Assembly: GCA_965659005.1 (NCBI GenBank)
Contig: CBFHVG010000052.1
Span: forward strand, 1 to 64,000
Length of the DNA: 64,000 nucleotides
DNA from: CAYPTY01 sp965659005
Lineage (GTDB): Bacteria > Bacteroidota > Rhodothermia > Balneolales > Balneolaceae
Direction: 5' to 3'
Shown one piece after another: positions 44,458 through 53,414 of the stretch (position 1 is the stretch's first letter; each line of letters opens with the position of its first letter). The notes beneath the pieces are model-generated. The model did no database searches, was not told where the DNA came from, and saw only the letters and a list, made by a program, of their open reading frames with translations. The position numbers and the translations under genes were made by a program.

Positions 44458-44531
44458 TAAGCTATTCACTAGGTTGATTAAGCTCATAAAAATATTCATT
44501 AATCAGAAGAAAAGCAGAGCTTATTGGACAT

Positions 44532-44561
44532 AAAAAAACCACTTCCTTGGGAAAGTGGGTT
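44532..44561 (-). terminator. intrinsic terminator after the T9SS-domain remnant
   Basis: On the minus strand CCACTTTCC and GGAAGTGG form a stem with a tiny loop, followed by seven T. It lies 19 nt past the stop of the sorting-domain remnant, so the terminator of the former gene appears to be preserved. Confidence 0.8.
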
Positions 44562-44579
44562 TGAGATTAATTGAGATTA

Positions 44580-44815
44580 CTATTTCACCAGCATCAATTT
44601 TCGAGTATGGGTACTATTTTCTGTTTTAAGCTGGTAAATATAAATACCACTACTCATAGCCGATGCATCCCATGTTAGGGTATGTAAACCGGACTGGAAC
44701 ATTCCATCTGCAAGAGTTACGACTCTTTGGCCCAGGATTTTATATAACTCCCGTTTTAGGTAAGCGGTTATCAGCAGCAATCTTAATCGAAAACTTTATA
44801 TTAATTTCACTGCTA
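44580..44815 (-). pseudogene. Remnant of a T9SS-secreted protein (type A C-terminal sorting domain)
   Basis: The open frame 44580-44780 encodes ELYKILGQRVVTLADG, SGLHTLTWDASAMSSGIYIYQLKT and a final THTRKLMLVK, a clear type A sorting domain of the type 9 secretion system. The preceding strand of the same domain (SSEINIKFSIKIAADNR) is present in another frame just upstream and is cut off by a stop. A frameshift therefore lies near 44760, and the rest of the protein is missing. No intact start or cargo domain exists, so this is the 3' fragment of a decayed gene, followed by its old terminator. Confidence 0.8.
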
Positions 44816-44822
44816 ATCTTTT

Positions 44823-44849
44823 AATTCAGTTTATATATTAAACTGAATT
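44823..44849. repeat. perfect 11-bp inverted repeat upstream of pgk
   Basis: AATTCAGTTTA and TAAACTGAATT flank a 5-nt TATAT loop, 58 nt before the pgk start and next to the decayed T9SS gene. It has no GC-rich stem or T-run, so it is not a standard terminator. It could be a protein-binding site in the pgk promoter or a scar of the rearrangement. Confidence 0.6.
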
Positions 44850-44906
44850 TATATAGCTGAAATGTAATAAATTCTTATCCCTTTGTATCCAATTATTTAG
44901 ACCAAT

Positions 44907-46100
44907 ATGGCAAAACTCACTCTTCAAGATATTGACCCCTCAGGAAAGCGCGTAATGATGCGTTGCGACTTTAACGTACCATTGAAAGATGGTGTAATAA
45001 CTGATGATAATCGCATTGTTCAAGCAATGCCTTCAATTAAGTATGTAATAAGTAAAAATGGTTTGTTGATTCTAACGAGTCACTTAGGCCGCCCTGCAAA
45101 TGAGCCGGATCCGACGTTTTCATTAAAACCTGTTGCGGATTATTTGTCTGAGCATTTGGATGCTAAGGTTCACTTTGCTTCAGATTGTATTGGTGATGAA
45201 GTAGATGCCATTATTGAGAATGCAGAATATGGTGAAGTAGTTCTTCTTGAGAACGTCCGATTCCATCCAGGAGAAAAGAAAAATGATCCCGATTTCAGTA
45301 AAGCATTATCAAAGCATGCTGAAATCTTTGTCAATGATGCATTCGGCTCTTCACACAGAGCACATTCTTCTGTTGCAGGAGTAACGGAATTTGTACAACC
45401 TGCAGTTTCAGGCTTCCTTCTTGAGAAAGAAATTAAATATCTGGAAGAAAGTGTCAATAATCCGGTTCGCCCGTTTGTAGCTATACTTGGCGGTGCAAAG
45501 GTATCTGACAAAATAGGGGTAATCGATAATCTTTTAAGTAAGGTTGATACTATCATTATTGGTGGTGGGATGACATACACTTTCTATGCAGCTAAGGGTC
45601 TTCCAATCGGAAATTCATTGCTTGAGGAAGATAAAATTGAGCTGGCAAAAGAATTGCTGGATAAAGCCCGTGAAACCGGAGTTGAAATAATGCTCCCAAT
45701 TGATTCTGTGATCTCTAAGGAATTCAGTAATGATGCCGAAAATCGAGTTGTGAGTGAGTATGGTATTGAAGATGGCTGGATGGCTTTGGATATTGGCCCA
45801 AAATCTAGAGGCTTATTTGCAGGTGAAGTATTAAACGCAAAAACAGTGGTTTGGAATGGTCCGATGGGAGTTTTTGAAATGCCAAACTATGCTCAGGGTA
45901 CCTTTGCTGTGGCTGAAGCTTTAGCAGAGGCCACTTCAAATGGAGCAACTACCATTATAGGCGGAGGTGATTCAGCAGCGGCTATCAAGAAGGCTGGTTT
46001 AAGTGAGAAAGTATCTCATGTTTCTACCGGTGGCGGTGCCAGCCTCGAATATTTGGAAGGCAAAGTATTGCCTGGTGTAGCCGCACTCACAGATAAGTAG
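44907..46100 (+). CDS. pgk: Phosphoglycerate kinase
   Basis: Pgk transfers phosphate from 1,3-bisphosphoglycerate to ADP in glycolysis. The 397-residue protein has the substrate-binding start KRVMMRCDFNVPLKDG, LTSHLGRP, VLLENVRFHPGEKKNDP, the hinge region PFVAILGGAKVSDKIGVI, and the nucleotide motif VVWNGPMGVFEMP with GGGDSAAAIKKAG. It is a full-length single gene with its own bidirectional terminator. It is flanked on both sides by broken minus-strand genes. Confidence 0.98.
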   Translation: MAKLTLQDIDPSGKRVMMRCDFNVPLKDGVITDDNRIVQAMPSIKYVISKNGLLILTSHLGRPANEPDPTFSLKPVADYLSEHLDAKVHFASDCIGDEVDAIIENAEYGEVVLLENVRFHPGEKKNDPDFSKALSKHAEIFVNDAFGSSHRAHSSVAGVTEFVQPAVSGFLLEKEIKYLEESVNNPVRPFVAILGGAKVSDKIGVIDNLLSKVDTIIIGGGMTYTFYAAKGLPIGNSLLEEDKIELAKELLDKARETGVEIMLPIDSVISKEFSNDAENRVVSEYGIEDGWMALDIGPKSRGLFAGEVLNAKTVVWNGPMGVFEMPNYAQGTFAVAEALAEATSNGATTIIGGGDSAAAIKKAGLSEKVSHVSTGGGASLEYLEGKVLPGVAALTDK

Positions 46101-47290
46101 CATAAAAAAAGGGTTGGTGCATGCACTAACCCTTTTTGTTTTGGAGTATACAATAGCCGATGTATTAATCTACCGTTGTTAGTTGGTAGGGTACCAAACG
46201 TAATTTCCATTTCTCTTAGAAAACCAAGATATAGCTCAATCGGGCTCTTGATGCGCGCACCATAGAATGAAGTGTCAAAGAAATGAGTACTTGAGAGTAG
46301 TTTTGCTATAGTAGGGGCAATTTCAAAATTCTGTTGAACGAAGTAATCAGAAAGTTCCTGAATTATCTGATTGTTTGGCTCAGCACTAACGAAATAGGTG
46401 TAAAGTTTTTTACAGATGAACCAGGCAACGTCATCGGGTTTTGTGTTGAAAATCAAATCAACAACCCCATTTAAATCGAAGTTATCAGTGACTCCAAAAA
46501 TTGTCTTGTTGCCATTGTAGAAAGAGTCGCTATCAAAGAAGGCAGTAAAGTTTGAATTATTCACTCTCCACCCTGTACATGATGCGGCAACATGTTGAAT
46601 ATCGCCATAGGGTGCATCGTTGCTATCGGTGTAGTTAGGATTGCCGTTTTTATCCAGAATACCAAGGGTGAATAATTCCAGAAGTTCTCGTCCAAAATCC
46701 TGATTAGCTTGAGTAAAATCTGAACCTATATTACTTCCATCATTGATATAGCCATTTAAATAGTAAAGCATGGCTGTGTTCACGCTTATATCATTAACAA
46801 AATCCTTAAAGTTGCCGAATGATGAAGAATGCAAAAGCTTGTAGTAGTTATTCATATGATTGGCATAACTACTATTTGCCTTACCTGATACTGAGTTGTA
46901 CCCAACTACAAAATGATTACTCCAAAAAAGCATCATTTTTTCAAGCAAACCGCCATTAAACATGCGATCCATCCAATTCAATTGTAAATCATAAAAATCA
47001 AGAATATCACCGGATGGGCCATTTTTTGCCCAAGCTGGATCATCAGGTAGGGGTTCTGTACTCGCTCTTGAAATTAGTTCTGTAACTGCTTCTTCTGCAT
47101 AATTGAATGATCGTACAAAATTCAGATCATTGACTTTATTACCAAAATGAGTTCTTCGAACTAAATGCGCGGCTTGTTCCTTACCCCAGGTTCCGGCGTA
47201 TGGTTCTAAACCACCGGGTGGAGATGGAAAAGCTGACGTTTCTTTGCTATGAATACGAAAGGGAGAAATCCTTAATTTACTCTCGTCCAT
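46016..47290 (-). pseudogene. C-terminally truncated DUF1800 family gene
   Basis: The frame encodes 424 residues that match DUF1800 (function unknown; in the FCB group usually paired with a DUF1501 gene). Matching parts are HLVRRTHFGNKVNDL at the start, MLFWSNHFVVG, FGRELLELFTLGI, AASCTGWRVNN and RIKSPIELYLGFLREME. After about residue 370 the family pattern stops: the expected end (the PPNVAGW-type region) is missing, and the frame runs through the pgk terminator and 85 nt antisense into pgk. The last 50 or so residues are therefore not native. There is no signal peptide at the start. It may still be expressed, but I call it a truncated gene. Confidence 0.75.
46106..46136 (+). terminator. bidirectional terminator of pgk
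   Basis: AAAAAGGGTT-GTGC and GCAC-AACCCTTTTT form a nearly perfect stem with A-rich and T-rich flanks on both sides, 6 nt after the pgk stop. It should stop transcripts from either direction. The truncated DUF1800 frame reads through it before stopping inside antisense pgk. Confidence 0.92.
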
Positions 47291-47632
47291 AAATCCCTTG
47301 TTGTTGTGTTGATTATTATCTGTGTTTAAGAGAGAGTCATCCCTGATGTTGTTACATGTATCTCTTAATGATTGGTTTTATCTCAAAAAGTTTAAGCGGT
47401 TCCGAACTATAACATTTGTAAACTAAACCGTTTCATTCCAATGGTTTAGTTAAAAATCCCCTCTAGACATTAGATTATTTTTAAGAATTAATTAATAAAT
47501 ATTGAACCTAAGAGAGATTCGATTACTATTTCGGTTAGTAATTCCTGATATTCAAACTTTGTAAGGAAGCCGTTTACCAATTGTCTTTAGTGTATAAGCT
47601 AATTGGTAAACTGAAATACATAAGGAACACAT
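47291..47632. promoter_or_regulatory. 342-nt divergent intergenic region with inverted repeats before ssb
   Basis: No gene is seen. Two inverted repeats are clear: AACTAAACC/GGTTTAGTT (47421-47429 with 47443-47451) and GTTTACCAATT/AATTGGTAAAC (47572-47582 with 47601-47611), the second ending 21 nt before the ssb ATG. Both carry a TTTA/TAAA plus CC/GG core. The position suits promoters for ssb and the DUF1800 gene with operator sites. The binding protein is unknown. Confidence 0.55.
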
Positions 47633-48091
47633 ATGAGCACGCTAAATAAAGCAATGTTAATCGGGAGACTAGGCCAGGATCCTGAAGTAAGATATACACA
47701 AAGTAATACGGCCGTAGCAACACTAAGCGTAGCAACGAACGAACGGTTTAAAGACAGTAATGGTGAGTGGAAAGAACGCACTGAATGGCATAGAGTTGTA
47801 GCTTGGGGAAGATTAGCTGAAATCTGTCAGCAGTATTTGCAAAAAGGGTCCCAGGTTTTTATTGAAGGACCGATCCAAACTCGCGAATGGGAAGATCGTG
47901 AAGGGCAAAAGCGATATACTACTGAAATTAAAGCCCTAACTCTTACAATGCTTGACAGCAGAGGTAATTCACAGGGTTCAACAATGGGTGGTGGAACACC
48001 ATCTGCAGCAACTAAAGCTGCTGAACCTGGCACATCCAAGATCGAATTGGATTCTAAATTCGATGATATGGATGATGATTTGCCATTCTAG
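47633..48091 (+). CDS. ssb: Single-stranded DNA-binding protein
   Basis: SSB coats single-stranded DNA in replication, repair and recombination. The 152-residue protein has the OB fold at residues 1-107 (MLIGRLGQDPEVRYTQSNTAVATLSVATNERF, WHRVVAWGRLAEICQQYLQKGS), a short G/S/A-rich linker and the acidic tip DDMDDDLPF that recruits partner proteins. It is a single gene with a 3' terminator and a pair of strong inverted repeats upstream. Confidence 0.98.
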   Translation: MSTLNKAMLIGRLGQDPEVRYTQSNTAVATLSVATNERFKDSNGEWKERTEWHRVVAWGRLAEICQQYLQKGSQVFIEGPIQTREWEDREGQKRYTTEIKALTLTMLDSRGNSQGSTMGGGTPSAATKAAEPGTSKIELDSKFDDMDDDLPF

Positions 48092-48111
48092 TTTATATTT
48101 AGATCATTTTA

Positions 48112-48148
48112 AAGGCGATACGGGCACATGTTTGTATCGCTTTTTTTA
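48112..48148 (+). terminator. intrinsic terminator of ssb
   Basis: GCGATAC (48115-48121) pairs with GTATCGC (48134-48140), followed by seven T. It lies 20 nt after the ssb stop and 50 nt before the GldE-like gene, so it separates the two transcripts. Confidence 0.88.
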
Positions 48149-48201
48149 TTTTAGGTGTATCTAATCGATATTCCTGAATCACATCAACTTATCTGACCTT
48201 A

Positions 48202-49572
48202 TTGGATACCTTTAACGACCCTGTTGGGTTTTATTCATTCATTTACACTTTTATTGACGCACTAGCTGCTGGTGATATTAATCCGGTGTATATAGGTATT
48301 CAGATTTTCATTCTATTAATAGGATTAATTTTCTCTGCTGTTTTTTCAGGATCTGAGGTCGCATTCTTTTCAATTGCAAATTCTCCGGAATTATTAAATG
48401 AAAAAGAGAATGCCTACGACAAGTACATAGCAAAAATGTTGGATAAGCCCAGAAGGCTACTGGCTACAATATTAATAGGTAATACATTCTCAAATATCGT
48501 TGCATCTGTAATCGCAGCATTTGTGACCGGTAATTTAGCAGCTCATTACGGTTTTCCTGATGTTGCAGTTTATACTATAGAAATTGTAGTACTAACATTC
48601 GTGATTCTCATACTCAGTGAAATCACTCCCAAGATTATAGCAATTAATGATCCTCTGAAAGTAAGTCGACGTTATGCTTTGTTGATTCATTTTTTCTATG
48701 TGATTTTTGCCCCATTCTCAAGGCTAATTGCTGCCAGTACAATCAATCTTGAAAAGTACTTACCCAAACCACAGAATAAAATTTCCACTGAAGATATCAT
48801 TGCTATCACAGAAGTTGGTGAGAAAGACGGTACCATTCATGAAGATGAAAGAGAGATCATTGAGAATGTAATTGAATTTGGTAATACAGCTGCCAGAGAG
48901 ATTATGACTTCAAGGGTAAATATGGTGGCTCTTTCTGTAGAATCTTCATTACTGGATGTAATAAGTATCATTCAGGAAAAGGGGTACTCAAGAATGCCAA
49001 TGTATGAAGGTGACCTAGATACCATTATTGGAATTGTTTATGCAAAAGATATCCTTCCATTTATTGGGGTAGAGAATAAAAATAAACCGCTAAACTGGAA
49101 AAAGGTTACCAGAAAAGTGTTGTTTATACCTGCAGGCAAAAAGGTTGATGACCTACTAAGAGATTTCCAGATTGAAAAAACCCATATCGCCATAGTCGTT
49201 GATGAGTATGGAGGTACTGAAGGAATGGTAACAATGGATGATATTCTTGAAGAAATTATAGGTGATATGGCTGATGAAACAGGTGAGGGGGAAACAAAAC
49301 AGTACCGAAAGTTTAATAATGGTATATACATATTTGACGCCCAGATTGATCTTGATGATATGGAAGAGATAATTGACCTGGAAATAACTTCTGAAGACGA
49401 TGAATTTGAATCTCTAGGTGGTTTAATCTATCACCTCAAAGAAGATTTGCCTACAGTAGGTGAGCGAACTACCTATAAAGGTCTTGAACTTACTGTACAG
49501 TCAGTTGAAAATAATAGAATTAAGAAGGTCAGGGTAAAATTACTCGAAGAAAAAGAAAACGAGAATAAGTAG
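48202..49572 (+). CDS. GldE-like CNNM/CorC family membrane protein
   Basis: The 456-residue protein has the DUF21-CBS-CorC_HlyC architecture: an N-terminal membrane domain (SAVFSGSEVAFFSIANSPELL, LILSEITPKIIAIND), a CBS pair with the IMTSRVNMVALSVESS and VVDEYGGTEGMVTMDDILEEIIGD segments, and a C-terminal transporter-associated domain. Its long N-terminal extension and FCB-group context make it resemble GldE, linked to gliding and T9SS. It is the second CNNM protein in the window. The start is TTG 48202; no suitable ATG is nearby. murB follows by 4 nt. Confidence 0.85.
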   Translation: MDTFNDPVGFYSFIYTFIDALAAGDINPVYIGIQIFILLIGLIFSAVFSGSEVAFFSIANSPELLNEKENAYDKYIAKMLDKPRRLLATILIGNTFSNIVASVIAAFVTGNLAAHYGFPDVAVYTIEIVVLTFVILILSEITPKIIAINDPLKVSRRYALLIHFFYVIFAPFSRLIAASTINLEKYLPKPQNKISTEDIIAITEVGEKDGTIHEDEREIIENVIEFGNTAAREIMTSRVNMVALSVESSLLDVISIIQEKGYSRMPMYEGDLDTIIGIVYAKDILPFIGVENKNKPLNWKKVTRKVLFIPAGKKVDDLLRDFQIEKTHIAIVVDEYGGTEGMVTMDDILEEIIGDMADETGEGETKQYRKFNNGIYIFDAQIDLDDMEEIIDLEITSEDDEFESLGGLIYHLKEDLPTVGERTTYKGLELTVQSVENNRIKKVRVKLLEEKENENK

Positions 49573-49576
49573 ACTT

Positions 49577-50605
49577 ATGACCAACCTGCAACGAAATGTG
49601 AGTTTGTTGCCATTCAACACAATGCATGTTGAAGCATATGCAAATGCTTTCGCTGATATTCATTCAGTGATGGATCTCCAAAACCTGCTTAAGCTATCTG
49701 ATATTCAGGCTATGAATAAACTTGTGCTTGGTGGGGGCAGCAATATCCTTTTAACTATGCCTTATGAAGGAATAGTTTTTAAAAACTCAATTGAAGGTTT
49801 TTCTGTAATTAAAGAAAATGATGATGAAATATTCATTGACCTTGGTGGTGGCGAAAACTGGCATGATGTTGTTATGCGATGTGTAAATAAGGGATATCAC
49901 GGGATTGAAAATCTTGCACTTATTCCAGGTACGGTTGGCGCCGCTCCCATTCAAAATATCGGGGCCTATGGAGTTGAGCTAAAGGATGTATTCCACTCTT
50001 TGGAGGCCGTCAATCTTGAAACAGGTGAAATTGAAAAATTTAATCACGAGGAATGCCTCTTTGACTATCGGGATAGTATATTCAAGAATGAACTAAGAGG
50101 TCTGTATTTCATTTCAAGTGTCACTCTCAAGTTGAGTAAAAAAAGTGAATTAAATCTCTCCTATAATGCATTATCTGAGTATTTACATGAAAAGGGTATT
50201 GATAAGCCTAATGTTAAAGATGTAGCTAATGCAGTGATCGCTATAAGGAATTCAAAATTGCCTGATCCTGATGAACTTCCTAACTGCGGTTCCTTTTTTA
50301 AAAACCCAATTATTACAAAGGGTCTGTTTGAAGAATTACAAAGTGAATACCCAAATATCCCAAGTTATACCGTAGATGAAGAATTCGTAAAAGTACCTGC
50401 TGGATGGTTAATTGAGAAGGCTGGGTGGAAAGGTAAACGGGTTGATGAGGTCGGTACTTATAAAAATCAAGCACTTGTCATAGTTAACTATGGTGAAAGA
50501 AATGGATTAAAAGTCCTTGAATTTGCATCAATGGTTATGGAAGCAGTACTACAGAAGTTTAACATTGATCTCGAGATGGAAGTCAATATTTTAGGTTGGG
50601 AATAA
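49577..50605 (+). CDS. murB: UDP-N-acetylenolpyruvoylglucosamine reductase
   Basis: MurB reduces UDP-GlcNAc-enolpyruvate to UDP-MurNAc with FAD and NADPH. The 342-residue protein has the FAD segments LVLGGGSNILLT and LALIPGTVGAAPIQNIGAYG, DYRDSIFK, the catalytic Ser region NCGSFFKNPI and the terminal Glu region VLEFASMVMEAVLQKFNIDLEMEV. The layout is that of E. coli-type I MurB. It lies 4 nt after the GldE-like gene and 9 nt before the M48 gene. Confidence 0.97.
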   Translation: MTNLQRNVSLLPFNTMHVEAYANAFADIHSVMDLQNLLKLSDIQAMNKLVLGGGSNILLTMPYEGIVFKNSIEGFSVIKENDDEIFIDLGGGENWHDVVMRCVNKGYHGIENLALIPGTVGAAPIQNIGAYGVELKDVFHSLEAVNLETGEIEKFNHEECLFDYRDSIFKNELRGLYFISSVTLKLSKKSELNLSYNALSEYLHEKGIDKPNVKDVANAVIAIRNSKLPDPDELPNCGSFFKNPIITKGLFEELQSEYPNIPSYTVDEEFVKVPAGWLIEKAGWKGKRVDEVGTYKNQALVIVNYGERNGLKVLEFASMVMEAVLQKFNIDLEMEVNILGWE

Positions 50606-50614
50606 GAAATAAAC

Positions 50615-52108
50615 ATGTATTTAAGAATGAAGCAATTCACCCTGTTAATTCTGTTAGTTGTGCTGTTTGCACCTTCATGTGTAACACTTGAAAAGAGCCC
50701 TGTATCCGGGAAAAAAAGAGTGTATGGATACTCCTGGGATAAAGAAGTAGAGATTGGTAAAGAAGCCGACCAACAGATTATTGCTGAATATGGAATCTAT
50801 GACGATGAGCAACTAACCAACTATGTTGAAGAACTTGGTCAGGAGCTGCTGGCTGTCAGTCATATGAGAAGAGAAAATACTCCAAGTAACTTCAAAAACA
50901 CACCATTTACCTTCAGAGTGCTCGATAGTCCTGTTGTTAATGCTTTTGCACTTCCTGGAGGTTATGTATATGTAACAAGAGGTTTGCTTGGGCATCTGGA
51001 AAATGAAGCTCAACTGGCAGTGGTTCTTGGTCACGAAATAGGTCATGTGGCAGCAAGACATGCTTCTCAACGGGCTGCAGAACAACAGCTCGGTCAAATT
51101 GCAATTATAGGTGGGGCCGTTGTTGGTCAGGGTCTGGGTTATGATGGGGCCAGTTTAATGGAGTTGAGTGGTCAGGCAGCACAGCTACTTTTCCTTTCAT
51201 ATAGTCGAGACGATGAACGTGAATCAGACGAGCTTGGTGTTGAATATAGCGCACGTGTAGGTTTTGATGCCGCAGAAGGAGGTATGTTCTTCACATCACT
51301 AAAAAGGATATCTGCAAAGTCAGGATTCGATATTCCATCTCACCTTTCCTCACACCCCGATCCGGGAGAAAGGGAAAAAAACATTCCAAGAATGGCTGAG
51401 GATTGGGAACAACAAGGTTTTGAACAATCAGAGAAGAATAAAGAAACATTTTACTCAATGATTGACGGTATTATGTATGGTGAAAATCCCAGAAATGGCT
51501 ATGTAGAAAATGACACCTATTACCATCCGGATCTGACTTTTGAATTCGGTGTTCCAACCGGATTCGCAGTAGCCAATCAGCCACACCAAGTTGTTTTATA
51601 TAATGAAGCACAGGACGTTATAACTATATTTAATATCGACGCTGAACATGCATCTGCAGAGAGTAGTGTAAAAGCTTTTGTTAGTCAGGAAGGTATTTCA
51701 ACTGATAGTGAGACATCAATAATGGCTAATGGTTTTCAAGGTTATCAAAGTGAAGCAACACTTTCTTCTGATAATGGAAAACTTAAACTCCTGGTTTCAG
51801 CAGTTGAGTTTAAAGGAAATGTTTATCGGTTTATTAGTTATACATCAGAAGAAAAATTCGATAACTATAAATCAGTTTTTGCCCTTTTACCTGACTCTTT
51901 CAATGAAGTTGTTGACCAGAATGTATTGAATGTTCAACCTGCTAGACTTGAACAGATCAAGGTTGAACAAAATGCTATTTTCAAAGACTTACTTCCTGAA
52001 AAACTTCCTCTGAATATTGAGGCCATTGATGTAGCAATCCTAAATCAGGTAGAATTAGACGATACAATAGAACAAGGACGAATAATAAAAATCCCTGTCC
52101 AAAATTAA
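50615..52108 (+). CDS. M48-family metallopeptidase lipoprotein
   Basis: This protein resembles BepA/LoiP-type periplasmic zinc proteases. The 497-residue product begins with a signal peptide and lipobox (LFAPSC, Cys near residue 23), then has the M48 catalytic motif GHEIGHVAARHASQ and the third ligand Glu in DERESDELGVEY. The C-terminal 200 residues are beta-rich, and the last 30 (LPLNIEAIDVAILNQVELDDTIEQGRIIKIP) look like a LysM-like end. Envelope proteostasis is the likely role; the substrate is unknown. Confidence 0.9.
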   Translation: MYLRMKQFTLLILLVVLFAPSCVTLEKSPVSGKKRVYGYSWDKEVEIGKEADQQIIAEYGIYDDEQLTNYVEELGQELLAVSHMRRENTPSNFKNTPFTFRVLDSPVVNAFALPGGYVYVTRGLLGHLENEAQLAVVLGHEIGHVAARHASQRAAEQQLGQIAIIGGAVVGQGLGYDGASLMELSGQAAQLLFLSYSRDDERESDELGVEYSARVGFDAAEGGMFFTSLKRISAKSGFDIPSHLSSHPDPGEREKNIPRMAEDWEQQGFEQSEKNKETFYSMIDGIMYGENPRNGYVENDTYYHPDLTFEFGVPTGFAVANQPHQVVLYNEAQDVITIFNIDAEHASAESSVKAFVSQEGISTDSETSIMANGFQGYQSEATLSSDNGKLKLLVSAVEFKGNVYRFISYTSEEKFDNYKSVFALLPDSFNEVVDQNVLNVQPARLEQIKVEQNAIFKDLLPEKLPLNIEAIDVAILNQVELDDTIEQGRIIKIPVQN

Positions 52109-52114
52109 TTAACA

Positions 52115-53407
52115 ATGATTAGTAGATACTCCCGAAAAGAAATGTCCGATATTTGGACTGAAGAAAATCAATTCCAGGCATGGCTTGATGTAGAATTAGC
52201 AGCCTGTTGGGCTTGGTCCAAACTTGGCAAAATCCCTTCAGAAGATGTCGATAAACTTTATGAAAAAGCCACATTTTCTGTTGATCGTATAAAAGAAATT
52301 GAAGAACAAACACGTCATGATGTTGTTGCTTTCACACGTGCAGTTTCTGAATCCTTGGGTGATGAAAAGAAATGGGTTCACTTCGGCTTAACTTCTACTG
52401 ATGTTGTGGATACAGCATGGGGTGTGAGACTTAAACAAGCCAATGCCATTCTACTCTCTGATCTTGAAAGGATGATTAGTGTGCTTGCCGAAAAAGCCAG
52501 AAAGCACAAGAATACCATCATGATGGGAAGAACGCATGGTATTCATGCAGAACCTACAACCTTTGGTTTAAAGTGTGCCCTATGGTATGCTGAAATGAAT
52601 CGTAATCTGGAAAGATTTAAAAAAGCTGCTGCTGATGTTGAGTTTGGTAAGCTATCTGGATCTGTAGGTACTTTTGCTAATATTCCACCGGAAGTTGAAG
52701 AGTATACATGCGAGAAATTAGGACTAACAGCCGCTCCAATTTCAACACAGACCCTTCAAAGAGACCGCCATGCACACTATCTGTCAACTTTAGCACTGAT
52801 TGGATCAACACTAGAGAAAATGGCTGTAGAAGTTCGCCATTTACAACGTTCAGAAGTAAGAGAAGCTGAGGAAGCCTTTAGAAAAGGGCAGAAGGGTTCT
52901 TCATCAATGCCTCACAAAAGAAACCCAATCAGCTCAGAAAATATCTCTGGATGTGCACGAGTGCTAAGAGGGTATATGGTAACTGCTTTTGAAAATATTC
53001 CATTATGGCATGAGCGTGATATTTCTCATTCATCAGCAGAAAGAATCATCCTGCCTGATGCAACAATCTTGTTGGACTATATGCTAAGCCGCTTTGCTAA
53101 TGTGATGGAAAACCTGGTGGTTTTTGAAGACAATATGGAAGCAAATATTTGGAAAACTCAGGGTCTTGTATTTTCTCAGAGAATCTTGAATAAACTGATT
53201 GATAAAGGCCTTGTTCGTGAAGAGGCTTATGATTCTGTTCAACCCTTGGCAATGAAGGCATGGCAGGAACAAATAATGTTTAAGCCACTTGTAGAAGCGG
53301 ATCCTGTTATCACTTCACATCTAAGTCAGTCAGAGATAGATGATGCTTTCGATCTGGTTCATCACACTTCACAAGTAGATACTATTTTTAAAAGAGTTGG
53401 ATTGTGA
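52115..53407 (+). CDS. purB: Adenylosuccinate lyase
   Basis: PurB acts twice in purine synthesis, releasing fumarate from SAICAR and adenylosuccinate. The 430-residue protein has the B. subtilis-type start MISRYSRKEMSDIW, RHDVVAFTRAVSE, the catalytic His region FGLTSTDVVDTAW and GRTHGIHAEPTTFG, and the flexible signature loop GSSSMPHKRNPISSENI. It lies 6 nt after the M48 gene. Confidence 0.98.
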   Translation: MISRYSRKEMSDIWTEENQFQAWLDVELAACWAWSKLGKIPSEDVDKLYEKATFSVDRIKEIEEQTRHDVVAFTRAVSESLGDEKKWVHFGLTSTDVVDTAWGVRLKQANAILLSDLERMISVLAEKARKHKNTIMMGRTHGIHAEPTTFGLKCALWYAEMNRNLERFKKAAADVEFGKLSGSVGTFANIPPEVEEYTCEKLGLTAAPISTQTLQRDRHAHYLSTLALIGSTLEKMAVEVRHLQRSEVREAEEAFRKGQKGSSSMPHKRNPISSENISGCARVLRGYMVTAFENIPLWHERDISHSSAERIILPDATILLDYMLSRFANVMENLVVFEDNMEANIWKTQGLVFSQRILNKLIDKGLVREEAYDSVQPLAMKAWQEQIMFKPLVEADPVITSHLSQSEIDDAFDLVHHTSQVDTIFKRVGL

Positions 53408-53414
53408 TCTAATA

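Noticed and set aside
45170..45580. 136-codon open frame on the minus strand inside pgk
   Set aside because: It is a frame shadow of the conserved pgk gene; no family pattern or start signal is seen.
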